DNA from: an uncultured Bariatricus sp.
Lineage (GTDB): Bacteria > Bacillota > Clostridia > Lachnospirales > Lachnospiraceae
Direction: 5' to 3'
NCBI GenBank assembly: GCA_934307065.1
Contig: CAKRCD010000002.1
Location: forward strand, 1 to 64,000
Length of the DNA stretch: 64,000 nt
The position numbers and the translations under genes were made by a program. Within the stretch, counting starts at the first letter, position 1, and each line of letters opens with the position of its first letter. Positions 7,754 to 15,276 of this stretch are shown here, in pieces. The notes under the pieces are model-generated. The model had not been told where the DNA came from. It saw only the letters and a list, made by a program, of their open reading frames with translations, and ran no database searches.

Positions 7754-7770
7754 TGAGAGAATAATTTCCA
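7751..7770 (+). repeat. 20-bp direct repeat, copy 1
   Basis: TAATGAGAGAATAATTTCCA recurs at 9154-9173 with a single mismatch. The two copies flank the Nudix and HTH-deaminase genes. Copy 1 starts at the stop codon of the truncated PBECR4-like gene. Confidence 0.9.
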
Positions 7771-7824
7771 GTTTGCAGAGGAGTTGAGTAAATTAGAAAA
7801 TCGGAATTTAACGGAGGTGGAACA

Positions 7825-8259
7825 ATGTTAGAAGTCAAGTTCTATGACACAGTGGATGATTCTTTGCTTAAATTTGCTGTTATCATCTCAAAGTCTGACA
7901 ATAAATGGGTGATTTGCAAACACAAGGAACGAAATACATTTGAAGTGCCCGGTGGTCACAGGGAGCAAGGAGAATCCATTCTTGATACCGCAAAGAGGGA
8001 GCTGTACGAGGAAACAGGAGCGGTAGTTTATACAATAGAGCCTGTTTGCATATACTCTGTCATCGGAAAGGCCAGAGTCAATGATACTGGAGAAGAATCG
8101 TATGGAATGTTGTATTTTGCTAAAATAACAGAATTTGAATCACAATTACATAGCGAGATAGAAAAGGTGTTCAAATTCGACGAACTTCCAACAGAATGGA
8201 CATATCCTTTAATTCAGCCAAAATTGATAAAAGAGGCTGAACGAAGGGGATTTCTATAA
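7825..8259 (+). CDS. Nudix hydrolase
   Basis: The 144-residue single-domain protein has a complete Nudix box starting at Gly44 (GHREQGESILDTAKRELYEE, then TG), fitting GX5EX7REUXEEXGU. Such enzymes hydrolyse nucleoside diphosphates linked to another moiety, including oxidised dNTPs. It has a good RBS (GGAGGTGG). The neighbours are a dCMP deaminase fusion, Ogt and another Nudix protein, which hints at nucleotide-pool cleaning, but the substrate cannot be predicted. Confidence 0.92.
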   Translation: MLEVKFYDTVDDSLLKFAVIISKSDNKWVICKHKERNTFEVPGGHREQGESILDTAKRELYEETGAVVYTIEPVCIYSVIGKARVNDTGEESYGMLYFAKITEFESQLHSEIEKVFKFDELPTEWTYPLIQPKLIKEAERRGFL

Positions 8260-8441
8260 AATTCCAGATTATGGAGGAATACATTATGAGGGTGCAAAAG
8301 AAAAAGTAGAGAGCGGTTGAACGCAGTAAACAGAACGAAACTCAACTATAAGTTGCATAAGTGCAAATATAGGTTGGTGGAATTTTCAATCAAATGCTGA
8401 TATAAATAATAAGAATATATCGCATGGAAGAAGGATGACAA

Positions 8442-9134
8442 ATGAGTTTTGCGGATAATTTGAAAGATATAAGAAAAAAACAGAATATCACACAAGAACA
8501 ACTGGCAGAAATGTTAGCTGTATCGCATCAGGCTATTTCAAAATGGGAGTCGGGACTTGGGTATCCTGAAACAGAAAAACTACTTATACTTTCTAAAAAT
8601 TTGAATATTTCTTTAGACTATTTATTTTCAGAAAGATGTAATATGGTTCGTCCAACTAATAAGGAACGGGTTTCTAAAGCGGATACATATTTAAATTGTG
8701 CAGAAGTATTTGCATATAGGAGTACATGCCTGAAAAGAAAATATGGTGCAGTTATTGTAAAAGATGATGTGGTTATTTCAACGGGATACAATGGAGCACC
8801 AAGAGGGTTTGAAAATTGCTGCGATTTAGGAATCTGCCCTCGAATGGAAAGGAATATGCATCAAGGAGAAGGCTATCATATATGCAGGGCGATACATGCA
8901 GAAGAAAATGCATTATTAAATTGTTCAAGACAGCAAACGATAGGTGCAGACCTATACTTGGTTGGCGTAAATCCGACAGATAATTCAATTCACGAAGCAA
9001 AGCCATGTCCGCTATGTGCTAGAAAGATTATACAGGCAGGTATTCACAATGTATATTTACGTGTGGGCGAAGGCGCGGATAACTACAAGGTGATATCTGC
9101 GAAGGAACTTACGTGGGTGCAACAACCAACATAA
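8442..9134 (+). CDS. XRE HTH - dCMP deaminase fusion
   Basis: Residues 1-65 are a complete helix-turn-helix of the XRE/Cro type (TQEQLAEMLAVSHQAISKWE). Residues 72-230 are a ComEB-like deoxycytidylate deaminase with zinc and catalytic residues intact: HAEE (152-155) and PCPLC (188-192), plus CCDLGICPR (126-134). dCMP deaminase makes dUMP for dTMP synthesis. The fused DNA-binding domain suggests either self-regulation in response to nucleotides or a moonlighting regulator. It has an AGAAGGA ribosome binding site. The 180 bases before it hold only a seven-codon ATG frame at 8286 and no clear promoter. Confidence 0.92.
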   Translation: MSFADNLKDIRKKQNITQEQLAEMLAVSHQAISKWESGLGYPETEKLLILSKNLNISLDYLFSERCNMVRPTNKERVSKADTYLNCAEVFAYRSTCLKRKYGAVIVKDDVVISTGYNGAPRGFENCCDLGICPRMERNMHQGEGYHICRAIHAEENALLNCSRQQTIGADLYLVGVNPTDNSIHEAKPCPLCARKIIQAGIHNVYLRVGEGADNYKVISAKELTWVQQPT

Positions 9135-9153
9135 AGAGATTGAAAAAATATTA

Positions 9154-9173
9154 TGTAATGAGAGAATAATTAC
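9154..9173 (+). repeat. 20-bp direct repeat, copy 2
   Basis: TAATGAGAGAATAATTACCA differs from the 7751 copy at one base. It overlaps the 3' end of the minus-strand hydrolase gene by four bases. Confidence 0.9.
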
Positions 9174-10141
9174 CACTTTTCTTCTAAAAAGTGCAAAGTA
9201 TCCTTCCATGCAGCAGCCCGGCTTTGGTCGCATTCGGCAGGCTGTTTGCGCTCTACACGGAACATTTTTGCAGTCATCGGCTTGATTGGAAGTAAATAAT
9301 GACTGGCGATTTCATAGTTATGATGTTCGAATGGATAGGCAAACTGATTCTTTGTCAGACGCTGATAGACTTTCTGACAGAATAACTCGGAAGGCAGCAG
9401 ACTGTCCATTCCTGCGCTGAGAAGCAGGACAGAGCCTTTAATTTTCTCGGAAGGAATGATATAATCGGCATCTTCAGGCATGTGTGAAACTGCATTTTCA
9501 TAAAAATCACGAAAATACATCCATTCATGATGTTTCTTTGCGTCGGCCTTAATCTGTTTTCGGAAGGCGTCCCCAGACTGTCCAATCGGGTAGTAAGGAA
9601 GGTCATTTCCCCGAAAGGTAAAACAAGAACAGTTTTCAAACTCCATTTTTTTGAAAGAACGCATTCCCTGCTGAGAAAAATGCATTGGGTTGACGGCAAC
9701 AACACAGGAGATGAGGTCACTGTACAGGCTTCCGGCAAGCAGGGCAAGCTGACCGCCCAGAGAAATTCCCCAGAGTCCAACTTTATCAGCAACATTTTCT
9801 TTGCACCAATGAGCGGCATTCGCAATCATTTCTACTGGAATACCGGAGAGCGTGGCAGGAGCGCCTTCCACATCACGGTAAGCAACGGCAAGGACATTCA
9901 TTCCGGCTTCATAGAACTTTTCAGCAGCCATTTCTGTAAGAGTAAAACTACCCACAGAACCGCCGAATATCACCATGACTTTTCCGGGAAAATGATCTGT
10001 TTCCGGTTTTTCTCTAAAGCATTTTCCAAAATGGCTTGAATTTGCGATATAATTATAAATAGCAAGTAAGACAAAATCAAATGCTGATAGCAGGAGGAAA
10101 AATAAGTGGATAACAATATGATATATACATATCATTATCAT
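9170..10141 (-). CDS. alpha/beta hydrolase, BAAT acyl-CoA thioesterase C-terminal type
   Basis: It has the nucleophile elbow GISLGGQLAL, an acid Asp in LLSAGMDSLLPSELF and a His region (HHNYEIASHYLLPI), matching the C-terminal hydrolase domain of BAAT-type acyl-CoA thioesterases. The long frame begins at 10141 inside the ogt coding region, and the first ~35 residues are a hydrophobic stretch from the ogt promoter region with no ribosome binding site. The true start is therefore uncertain: a near-cognate start in 10030-10090 giving a membrane anchor, or a gene truncated at its 5' end. It is the only convincing minus-strand gene in the window. Confidence 0.8.
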   Translation of the reverse strand: MIMICIYHIVIHLFFLLLSAFDFVLLAIYNYIANSSHFGKCFREKPETDHFPGKVMVIFGGSVGSFTLTEMAAEKFYEAGMNVLAVAYRDVEGAPATLSGIPVEMIANAAHWCKENVADKVGLWGISLGGQLALLAGSLYSDLISCVVAVNPMHFSQQGMRSFKKMEFENCSCFTFRGNDLPYYPIGQSGDAFRKQIKADAKKHHEWMYFRDFYENAVSHMPEDADYIIPSEKIKGSVLLLSAGMDSLLPSELFCQKVYQRLTKNQFAYPFEHHNYEIASHYLLPIKPMTAKMFRVERKQPAECDQSRAAAWKDTLHFLEEKW

Positions 10142-10651
10142 TCACCGCTTGGTGGGATTACTATGGCAAGTGAGGGAACAGCACTTATCGGGTTATGGTT
10201 TGATGGACAGAAATATTTTGCTGATTCTATAAAAGGCGAATATACAGAAACAATACTTCCTGTATTTGAGGAAGCGGTAAGGTGGCTTGACATTTATTTT
10301 AGTGGACAAGAACCGGATTTTACACCACCTTTGTTGATGAAAACAACACCATTTCGCAAAGCAGTATGGGAAGTTCTGCTGAAGATTCCCTATGGGAAAA
10401 CGATGACTTATGGAGAGATTGCGGATGTAATTGCTGAGAAAAAAGGGCTTGCAAAAATGTCTGCTCAGGCAGTAGGCGGTGCAGTCGGACATAATTCTAT
10501 TTCGCTTATCATTCCATGCCACCGCGTGGTAGGTACAAATGGAAGCCTGACAGGATATGCAGGGGGAATCGATAAAAAAGTACAGTTATTGAAACTGGAG
10601 AAAACAGATATGACAGGGCTATTTGTGCCAAAGAAAGGAACAGCGCTATAA
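10106..10651 (+). CDS. ogt: methylated-DNA--protein-cysteine methyltransferase
   Basis: Suicidal repair protein that moves alkyl groups from O6-alkylguanine or O4-alkylthymine to its own cysteine. The active-site motif IPCHRVVG contains Cys138, and the helix-turn-helix TYGEIADVI and the end motif GYAGGIDKK are present. Length 181 is normal for single-domain Ogt. It starts at GTG 10106 with AGGAGG at 10092-10097; ATG 10118 is further from this site. Confidence 0.95.
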   Translation: MDNNMIYTYHYHSPLGGITMASEGTALIGLWFDGQKYFADSIKGEYTETILPVFEEAVRWLDIYFSGQEPDFTPPLLMKTTPFRKAVWEVLLKIPYGKTMTYGEIADVIAEKKGLAKMSAQAVGGAVGHNSISLIIPCHRVVGTNGSLTGYAGGIDKKVQLLKLEKTDMTGLFVPKKGTAL

Positions 10652-10752
10652 TGAAATCAGCGAATTGTGATATTATTCAAAAAGCTTTTACAGAGTAGGC
10701 AACACATGCAACCTTAGATGAGTTAGATACAATTTTCTATAAAGATATGTAA
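10651..10752 (+). pseudogene. degenerate short reading frame after ogt
   Basis: An ATG overlaps the ogt stop (TAATG) and opens MKSANCDIIQKAFTE, then TAG at 10696-10698. The same frame continues as a plausible peptide, ATHATLDELDTIFYKDM, to a TAA at 10750-10752. This looks like a small gene or gene fragment broken by one nonsense change. I do not recognise the family. Confidence 0.4.
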
Positions 10753-10770
10753 GGAAAGGGGCAGAAAAAT

Positions 10771-10908
10771 ATGCTGATGGAGAAAGCGTTTTGTACCCAT
10801 GACTGGTATTTGTTTGGTGTGTTAAAACGCCATTCAAAATTTATTAGAAAATCTTCCATTGCAGAAAATGGTACGGTATGTCATGATACAATTGAGAAAG
10901 TGAAATAA
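10771..10908 (+). CDS. hypothetical 45-residue protein or gene remnant
   Basis: ATG 10771 follows an AGGAAAGGGG Shine-Dalgarno-like run and encodes MLMEKAFCTHDWYLFGVLKR and 25 further residues before TAA. No domain is recognised. It sits between ogt and a Nudix gene in a stretch containing other decayed frames, so it may be a remnant. Confidence 0.35.
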   Translation: MLMEKAFCTHDWYLFGVLKRHSKFIRKSSIAENGTVCHDTIEKVK

Positions 10909-10912
10909 AACA

Positions 10913-11389
10913 GTGAAAACGATAGATATTGTTGGAGAAAATTATTGTGGTAATTGGAATAAAACCAGAACTGCTTGTAGGGGTATAGTTATAGAGGGGG
11001 ATCGTGTTTTACTTTCATATGAAACAAAAACAAACCAGTGGATGATTCCAGGTGGAGGACTGGAAAACGATGAAAGTGATGAAGAGTGTTGTGTTCGGGA
11101 AATTGCTGAAGAAACAGGTGTAAAGGTAGAAACTTCAGATTGCCTGTTGGAAATTGATGAATACTACGAGAACTGGAAATGGGTTAATAGGTATTTTATC
11201 TGTAAAGCAATAGGTACAACTCAAATAAAACAAACGGAAAGAGAGATACAAGTTGGTATGGAACCAAGATGGCTTCATATATCTGAAATTAAAGATATTT
11301 TCTCACGGCATAATTCATACAGGGGAACAGATGAGATGCGTAGAGGAATGTATTTGAGAGAGTATACAGCATTAAGCGAATTGGTTTAA
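10913..11389 (+). CDS. Nudix hydrolase
   Basis: The 158-residue protein has a complete Nudix box from Gly49 (GLENDESDEECCVREIAEET, then GV) and no other domain. The start is GTG 10913, only weakly supported by an upstream GAGAAAGTGAA; no better start is in frame before the conserved part. It follows ogt and decayed frames, and a terminator follows it. The substrate is unknown. It is only distantly similar to the Nudix protein at 7825, so it is not a recent duplicate. Confidence 0.88.
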   Translation: MKTIDIVGENYCGNWNKTRTACRGIVIEGDRVLLSYETKTNQWMIPGGGLENDESDEECCVREIAEETGVKVETSDCLLEIDEYYENWKWVNRYFICKAIGTTQIKQTEREIQVGMEPRWLHISEIKDIFSRHNSYRGTDEMRRGMYLREYTALSELV

Positions 11390-11418
11390 TAAAATAATAA
11401 CTTCCGGTTTATCTTATT

Positions 11419-11461
11419 CCCTTTTGAGAGAGTCTTATTTCTTTCTCAAAAGGGGCTTTTT
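11419..11461 (+). terminator. intrinsic terminator
   Basis: CCCTTTTGAGA (11419-11429) pairs with TCTCAAAAGGG (11444-11454), followed by GCTTTTT. Confidence 0.85.
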
Positions 11462-11510
11462 GATGTAGTGGTAAACTAAAATAAGGCGAAAGTAAGAATC
11501 CTTACTTCCC

Positions 11511-11539
11511 TTGCAATGTTACTGTATTTCTAATATACT
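11511..11539 (+). promoter_or_regulatory. promoter of YhcG-type pseudogene
   Basis: TTGCAA (11511-11516), 17 bp and TATACT (11534-11539). A 7-bp inverted repeat AAGTAAG/CTTACTT (11490-11507) overlaps its upstream side and could be an operator. Confidence 0.5.
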
Positions 11540-11616
11540 GTAGATAATAAAACGAAGTCTGTATATGGATTTTCGGATGTTGAACAGTGACCGCAATCTT
11601 GTAAGGAGCGACGGCT

Positions 11617-12242
11617 ATGGAGAATAAATTAGAACGAATAAGACAAAATAATCTTATGGATAATTTTGTAAAAACAGATGATATCTTGAAAGATATGTGT
11701 GGAATTATTGAATCTTCACAAATGGCAGCATATCGGGCAGTTAATACGATGCTGATACAAAGAAACTGCTTTTAGGATATCGGATTGCCAGTGAAGAATT
11801 ACAAGGTGAGGACAGGGCAAAGTATGGTGCTGAGATTATAAAAAAATTGGCAAAAGAATTGTCGGCAGAATATGGAAAGGGTTATACGAAGTCGAATTTA
11901 TATAGTTTGTATTCTTTTTATAAAACTTATCCTGAGATTTTCCAGACAGCGTCTGGAAAATCTATGAACTTATTATCTTGGTCTCATTATGCAGCTCTAT
12001 TGCAGGTTAAAGATAAAGCAGCACGTGACTGGTACGAAAAAGAAGCAGCAGAGCAAACTTAGAGTGTCCGTACTTTACAACGAAATATTTCATCCCAGTA
12101 TTACTACCGTATGCTGCATACGCAGAAAAAAGAACTTGTAGAAAATGAGACGAAAGAACTGACAGCATCCTATCAAAATGATAAGCTAGAGTTTATTAAT
12201 TTTGCACGATGCCGGTGGAAGATACTTCCGGGAATAAAATAG
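11617..12242 (+). pseudogene. YhcG/DUF1016 PD-(D/E)XK nuclease, broken and truncated
   Basis: Three pieces reconstruct the N-terminal domain of DUF1016 (YhcG) proteins. The first is MENKLERIRQ...NTMLIQRN (11617-11775), ending at a frameshift. The second runs in the next frame with LLGYRIASEEL, AKYGAEIIKKLAKELS, GYTKSNLYSLYSFYKTYPEI and LSWSHYAALLQV. The third, after an in-frame TAG (12060-12062) replacing the usual Trp of the WSVRTLQRN motif, runs SVRTLQRNISSQYYYRML to 12242. The C-terminal nuclease half is missing. YhcG proteins accompany type I restriction loci and mobile DNA. The start has GTAAGGAG upstream. Confidence 0.9.
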
Positions 12243-12412
12243 AGTGTGAGGTTGGAGATTTGTTTGTGTTTGAATCCGATGGCCTGATTAAGGAGACCTA
12301 TCCGTCACAGCTTAGTAAGCCGTATTCTGCAACAAAGATGGCACATGCGGATGAAGAACAAATGAAGCGGATTGAAGAACAGGTGCAGATGCTGAAGTAT
12401 TTTAATGATTGA
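12209..12412 (+). pseudogene. 3' fragment of an unrecognised gene
   Basis: A 67-residue frame reading MPVEDTSGNKIECEVGDLFV and ending EQVQMLKYFND overlaps the end of the YhcG remnant in another frame and lacks a ribosome binding site. The peptide looks like genuine protein sequence rather than chance, so I read it as the tail of another gene joined by a deletion near 12205. Confidence 0.4.
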
Positions 12413-12470
12413 TTTTTAGCTTTTAGTATATGACAAAAGTTCAGTGGACTTTTTGATGGAGAATGAGTAC

Positions 12471-12833
12471 ATGAAATTAAGAAATATTTTGATAGTAGTA
12501 AAGGATATCGAGAAATCCAAACGTTTTTATCATGATTTATTTGGTCTGGATGTGATACTGGATAACGATGGAAATGTAATTTTGACGGAAGGTCTTGTGC
12601 TTCAGGATGAAGAAATATGGAAAATTTTTTTGGGAAAAGAGATTATTCCCGAAAATAATTCCTGCGAACTGTATTTTGAAGAAAAAGATATCGAAGCATT
12701 TGCGGCAAAACTGGAGAAATTATATCCGTCCATCCGGTATGTGAACAAATTGATGACACATAGCTGGGGACAAAAAGTCATTCGATTTTATGATTTGGAT
12801 GGAAATTTGATTGAGGTGGGAACACCCATGTAA
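12471..12833 (+). CDS. VOC superfamily (glyoxalase/bleomycin-resistance fold) protein
   Basis: The 120-residue protein has a beta-alpha-beta-beta-beta start (NILIVVKDIEKSKRFYHDLF) and the closing FYDLDGNLIEVGTP typical of VOC proteins, with a Glu metal-ligand position at the end. Members include glyoxalase I, dioxygenases and drug-binding proteins; the function here is open. ATG 12471 is preferred (GGAG at 12458-12461) over the in-frame ATGs at 12444 and 12456. Confidence 0.88.
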   Translation: MKLRNILIVVKDIEKSKRFYHDLFGLDVILDNDGNVILTEGLVLQDEEIWKIFLGKEIIPENNSCELYFEEKDIEAFAAKLEKLYPSIRYVNKLMTHSWGQKVIRFYDLDGNLIEVGTPM

Positions 12834-12859
12834 ATGGATGGAGGCTGTGATAAAAAGCA

Positions 12860-14359
12860 ATGTCATATATGAATAAGATTATTGGAAAAGTCAGTATAAC
12901 ATTTTATATCTTTCTGTTATATGAAGGATGGCATTTATGCCAATATGGCGGTGTGCGGAGTCATTTTTTTCAAATAGCAGTTGGGGTGGTTGGAGTTGTT
13001 GCTACATTTATTTTGTGGATATTTACCAGAAAATTCCAGAAACCATCTGAAGAATTGATTGAGAAGAAAGAATTACATATAGAAGTCGCTGTTGTTCTCA
13101 TTGCAACCTTTTTCATTGGTGGAGGGATTGTTTATTCAGCGATGCCTTATCATGGAGCATTGTCTTGGAAAATAGACGAATGGAGACATAGAAAAGAAAT
13201 TTCATTAGAGCATACCAATATTTTTGAATCTGGCGTAGAAGGAATTTTATCTGATTTGAATAAAGAGTTAAAAATGCCGGAGCAGCTTTATATAGCAAAT
13301 GAATTTCGGGTAACCTTTGATGAAAACGGAAAGATTCAGAGTATTTATACCTTTTTGTATGGAAAGAATGAGAAGGGCAAAGAAAAAACATATCTTATTG
13401 ATTATGATGCAAAGCATGGTGATTCTATGACTGTCTGGACAGACGGTTATACAAATGGCAATTATGAATCAGAGATGTGTCTGACACCAATGCTTGAAAT
13501 ACTGAAGAAGGCTGACTGGATTCAGCAGGTCCAGACATGGTCAGAAAGCTTTACAGAGCCACAGACATACGAAATTTTGTATTATGGCCGCAGAGGCTTT
13601 CTGTCAGATGAAGGCTTGAAATATATTCCGGGAGATGCGGATGGAGATGGAGTCGAAACTGGAAACAGACCGATGGCGCAGATAAAAAATGGTGGGGAAA
13701 TTATCGGATTTGAAGTATCTTTGCACATCCCTGAAGATGAGAGTGTCACACCGGTTCGCTATATTATGGAACCCGAATATATTAGTCTGGAAGAATTGAA
13801 ACAGGAGAATACGGAACAGCAGATAGAGGAAGCAAGGAATACGGAACGTTGGACAGAGGATATAAATGGCGGAATGATGTATTTCTTTCTTGATGACCAG
13901 AATGGATGGCGCTTAGTGATTGCGGATGCGGCAGCAGGAAGCAGATATTATAGAATGGAAAAGACTACCGATGGTGGAAGGACCTGGAGTCGGATTAACG
14001 ATGACCCGTTTCTTGGAGAAATGGGAGTTGCGGAAGGAATGCTGTTTTTCGATGAAAATATTGGCATAATTGGATTAACGGGAGCTTCCCAGTCTGCTTC
14101 AGGGTTGTATCTTACCCGAGATGGTGGGGCAACTTTTGAAGAAATAGCATTTCCAATGAATGCGGTTACAGAATTACCAAAACTGGCGGAAGAATGCGGA
14201 CTCACGATAGATGATTATGATTATTGCTATATGCCGGAACAAGAAGGTGATGCACTGACGGTAATAGTTACCACAGAGGCGGGCGAAAAGGATGGAATAG
14301 AATTCCAGTCTAAAGACAATGGACTTACATGGGAGTACAGTGGAGTAATAGAAGAATAA
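12860..14359 (+). CDS. membrane-anchored BNR/sialidase-repeat-like protein
   Basis: The 499-residue protein has two or three hydrophobic segments within the first ~95 residues and then a large presumably extracellular part. The C-terminal half has BNR-like turns: TDGGRTWSRI, TRDGGATFEE and SKDNGLTWEYSG, each an S/T-x-D-G-G-x-T-W/F type loop of beta-propellers. There are no sialidase catalytic residues I can point to, so it is probably a binding or sensing protein. It follows the VOC gene by 27 bp. Confidence 0.65.
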   Translation: MSYMNKIIGKVSITFYIFLLYEGWHLCQYGGVRSHFFQIAVGVVGVVATFILWIFTRKFQKPSEELIEKKELHIEVAVVLIATFFIGGGIVYSAMPYHGALSWKIDEWRHRKEISLEHTNIFESGVEGILSDLNKELKMPEQLYIANEFRVTFDENGKIQSIYTFLYGKNEKGKEKTYLIDYDAKHGDSMTVWTDGYTNGNYESEMCLTPMLEILKKADWIQQVQTWSESFTEPQTYEILYYGRRGFLSDEGLKYIPGDADGDGVETGNRPMAQIKNGGEIIGFEVSLHIPEDESVTPVRYIMEPEYISLEELKQENTEQQIEEARNTERWTEDINGGMMYFFLDDQNGWRLVIADAAAGSRYYRMEKTTDGGRTWSRINDDPFLGEMGVAEGMLFFDENIGIIGLTGASQSASGLYLTRDGGATFEEIAFPMNAVTELPKLAEECGLTIDDYDYCYMPEQEGDALTVIVTTEAGEKDGIEFQSKDNGLTWEYSGVIEE

Positions 14360-14451
14360 AAAATTGTATTATCCGGTGCATCTTTTGATTGTTGGATGGA
14401 TTCAATTTATGAGATAGTATATAATAGAAATATGAAAGGGTGGTGAGCTAT

Positions 14452-14784
14452 ATGATGAATTTGATTCAGGATGAACTGGGAGAGTTTTTGACAGATGTTA
14501 GAAGTTTATTTGGCGAGAAATTAAAAAGTGTAATTGTGTATGGGTCATACGCAAGAGGAGATTATAATGAACATTCGGATATAGATGTAATGATTCTTGT
14601 ATCGCTTACCGATGGAGAAATAAAGAAAATAGAAAATAGTGTTTTTGATATGGCTTTTGAGTTGGAATTAAAATATGGGAAGGTATTATCTCCGATTATT
14701 AAAAATCAGGACTTTTTTGATTATTGGTCAGATACATTACCGTTTTATAGAAATATTGTAAAAGAAGGAGTAAAAGTGGCATGA
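14452..14784 (+). CDS. MNT-domain nucleotidyltransferase antitoxin
   Basis: The 110-residue protein has the minimal nucleotidyltransferase signature GSYARGDYNEHSDIDV with Gly31-Ser32, Asp43 and Asp45. In HEPN-MNT modules (type VII toxin-antitoxin) the MNT protein neutralises the HEPN toxin by AMPylating it. The start ATG 14452 follows GGTGGTGAG; GTG 14440 would lie upstream of the RBS. Its last four bases (ATGA) overlap the HEPN gene, indicating translational coupling. Confidence 0.92.
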   Translation: MMNLIQDELGEFLTDVRSLFGEKLKSVIVYGSYARGDYNEHSDIDVMILVSLTDGEIKKIENSVFDMAFELELKYGKVLSPIIKNQDFFDYWSDTLPFYRNIVKEGVKVA

Positions 14785-15182
14785 CAGATAAACAGAAAGA
14801 TTTGTGTTTATATCGAATAGCACAAGCTAAAGAAACGATACAGAGCGCAGAACTTTGCTTAGATAATCATTTTTTTAAAGATACCATTAATCGTTCTTAT
14901 TATGCTTCTTTTTATGCAGTTAAAGCGGTACTGGCTACAGACGGGGTAGATTTCAAAAGGCATAAAGATGTTGTGGCTTATTTTAATCAAAATTATGTGG
15001 CAAAGGAAACAGTGACTAAAACAATGGGACGGATGTTGTCGAGATTGCAGAAAAAGAGAGAGAGTAGTGATTATGATGATTTTTACATTGCCTCTTTTGA
15101 TGAAGCAAGAGAGCAATTGGAATCAGCGAAGCAGATAGTGAATGAGATAGAAAAATATATAGATAAATTGAATATACGGTAG
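14781..15182 (+). CDS. HEPN-domain protein (UPF0332 type), likely toxin
   Basis: The 133-residue all-alpha protein has the HEPN helix NRSYYASFYAVKAVL (about 37-51) and FKRHKDVVAYF. The canonical R-X4-6-H catalytic motif is not evident; UPF0332 members instead have a conserved Arg and a SDY segment (present, ESSDYDD), so ribonuclease activity is uncertain. The ATGA overlap with the MNT gene makes a two-gene toxin-antitoxin unit, probably acquired with this accessory region. Confidence 0.88.
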   Translation: MTDKQKDLCLYRIAQAKETIQSAELCLDNHFFKDTINRSYYASFYAVKAVLATDGVDFKRHKDVVAYFNQNYVAKETVTKTMGRMLSRLQKKRESSDYDDFYIASFDEAREQLESAKQIVNEIEKYIDKLNIR

Positions 15183-15276
15183 AAAAATGTAATTTCTATC
15201 AAGATATAATTAGGAGCAGTAATGAAATCATTATGATGAATAATTCAATAAAATTATACAAGTAGGAGGAACCAAG

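Noticed and set aside
8388..10089. A 15-bp match AATCAAATGCTGATA at 8388-8402 and 10075-10089, both in upstream regions of plus-strand genes
   Set aside because: Exact 15-mers are expected once or twice by chance in 64 kb of AT-rich DNA, and the surrounding bases do not match.
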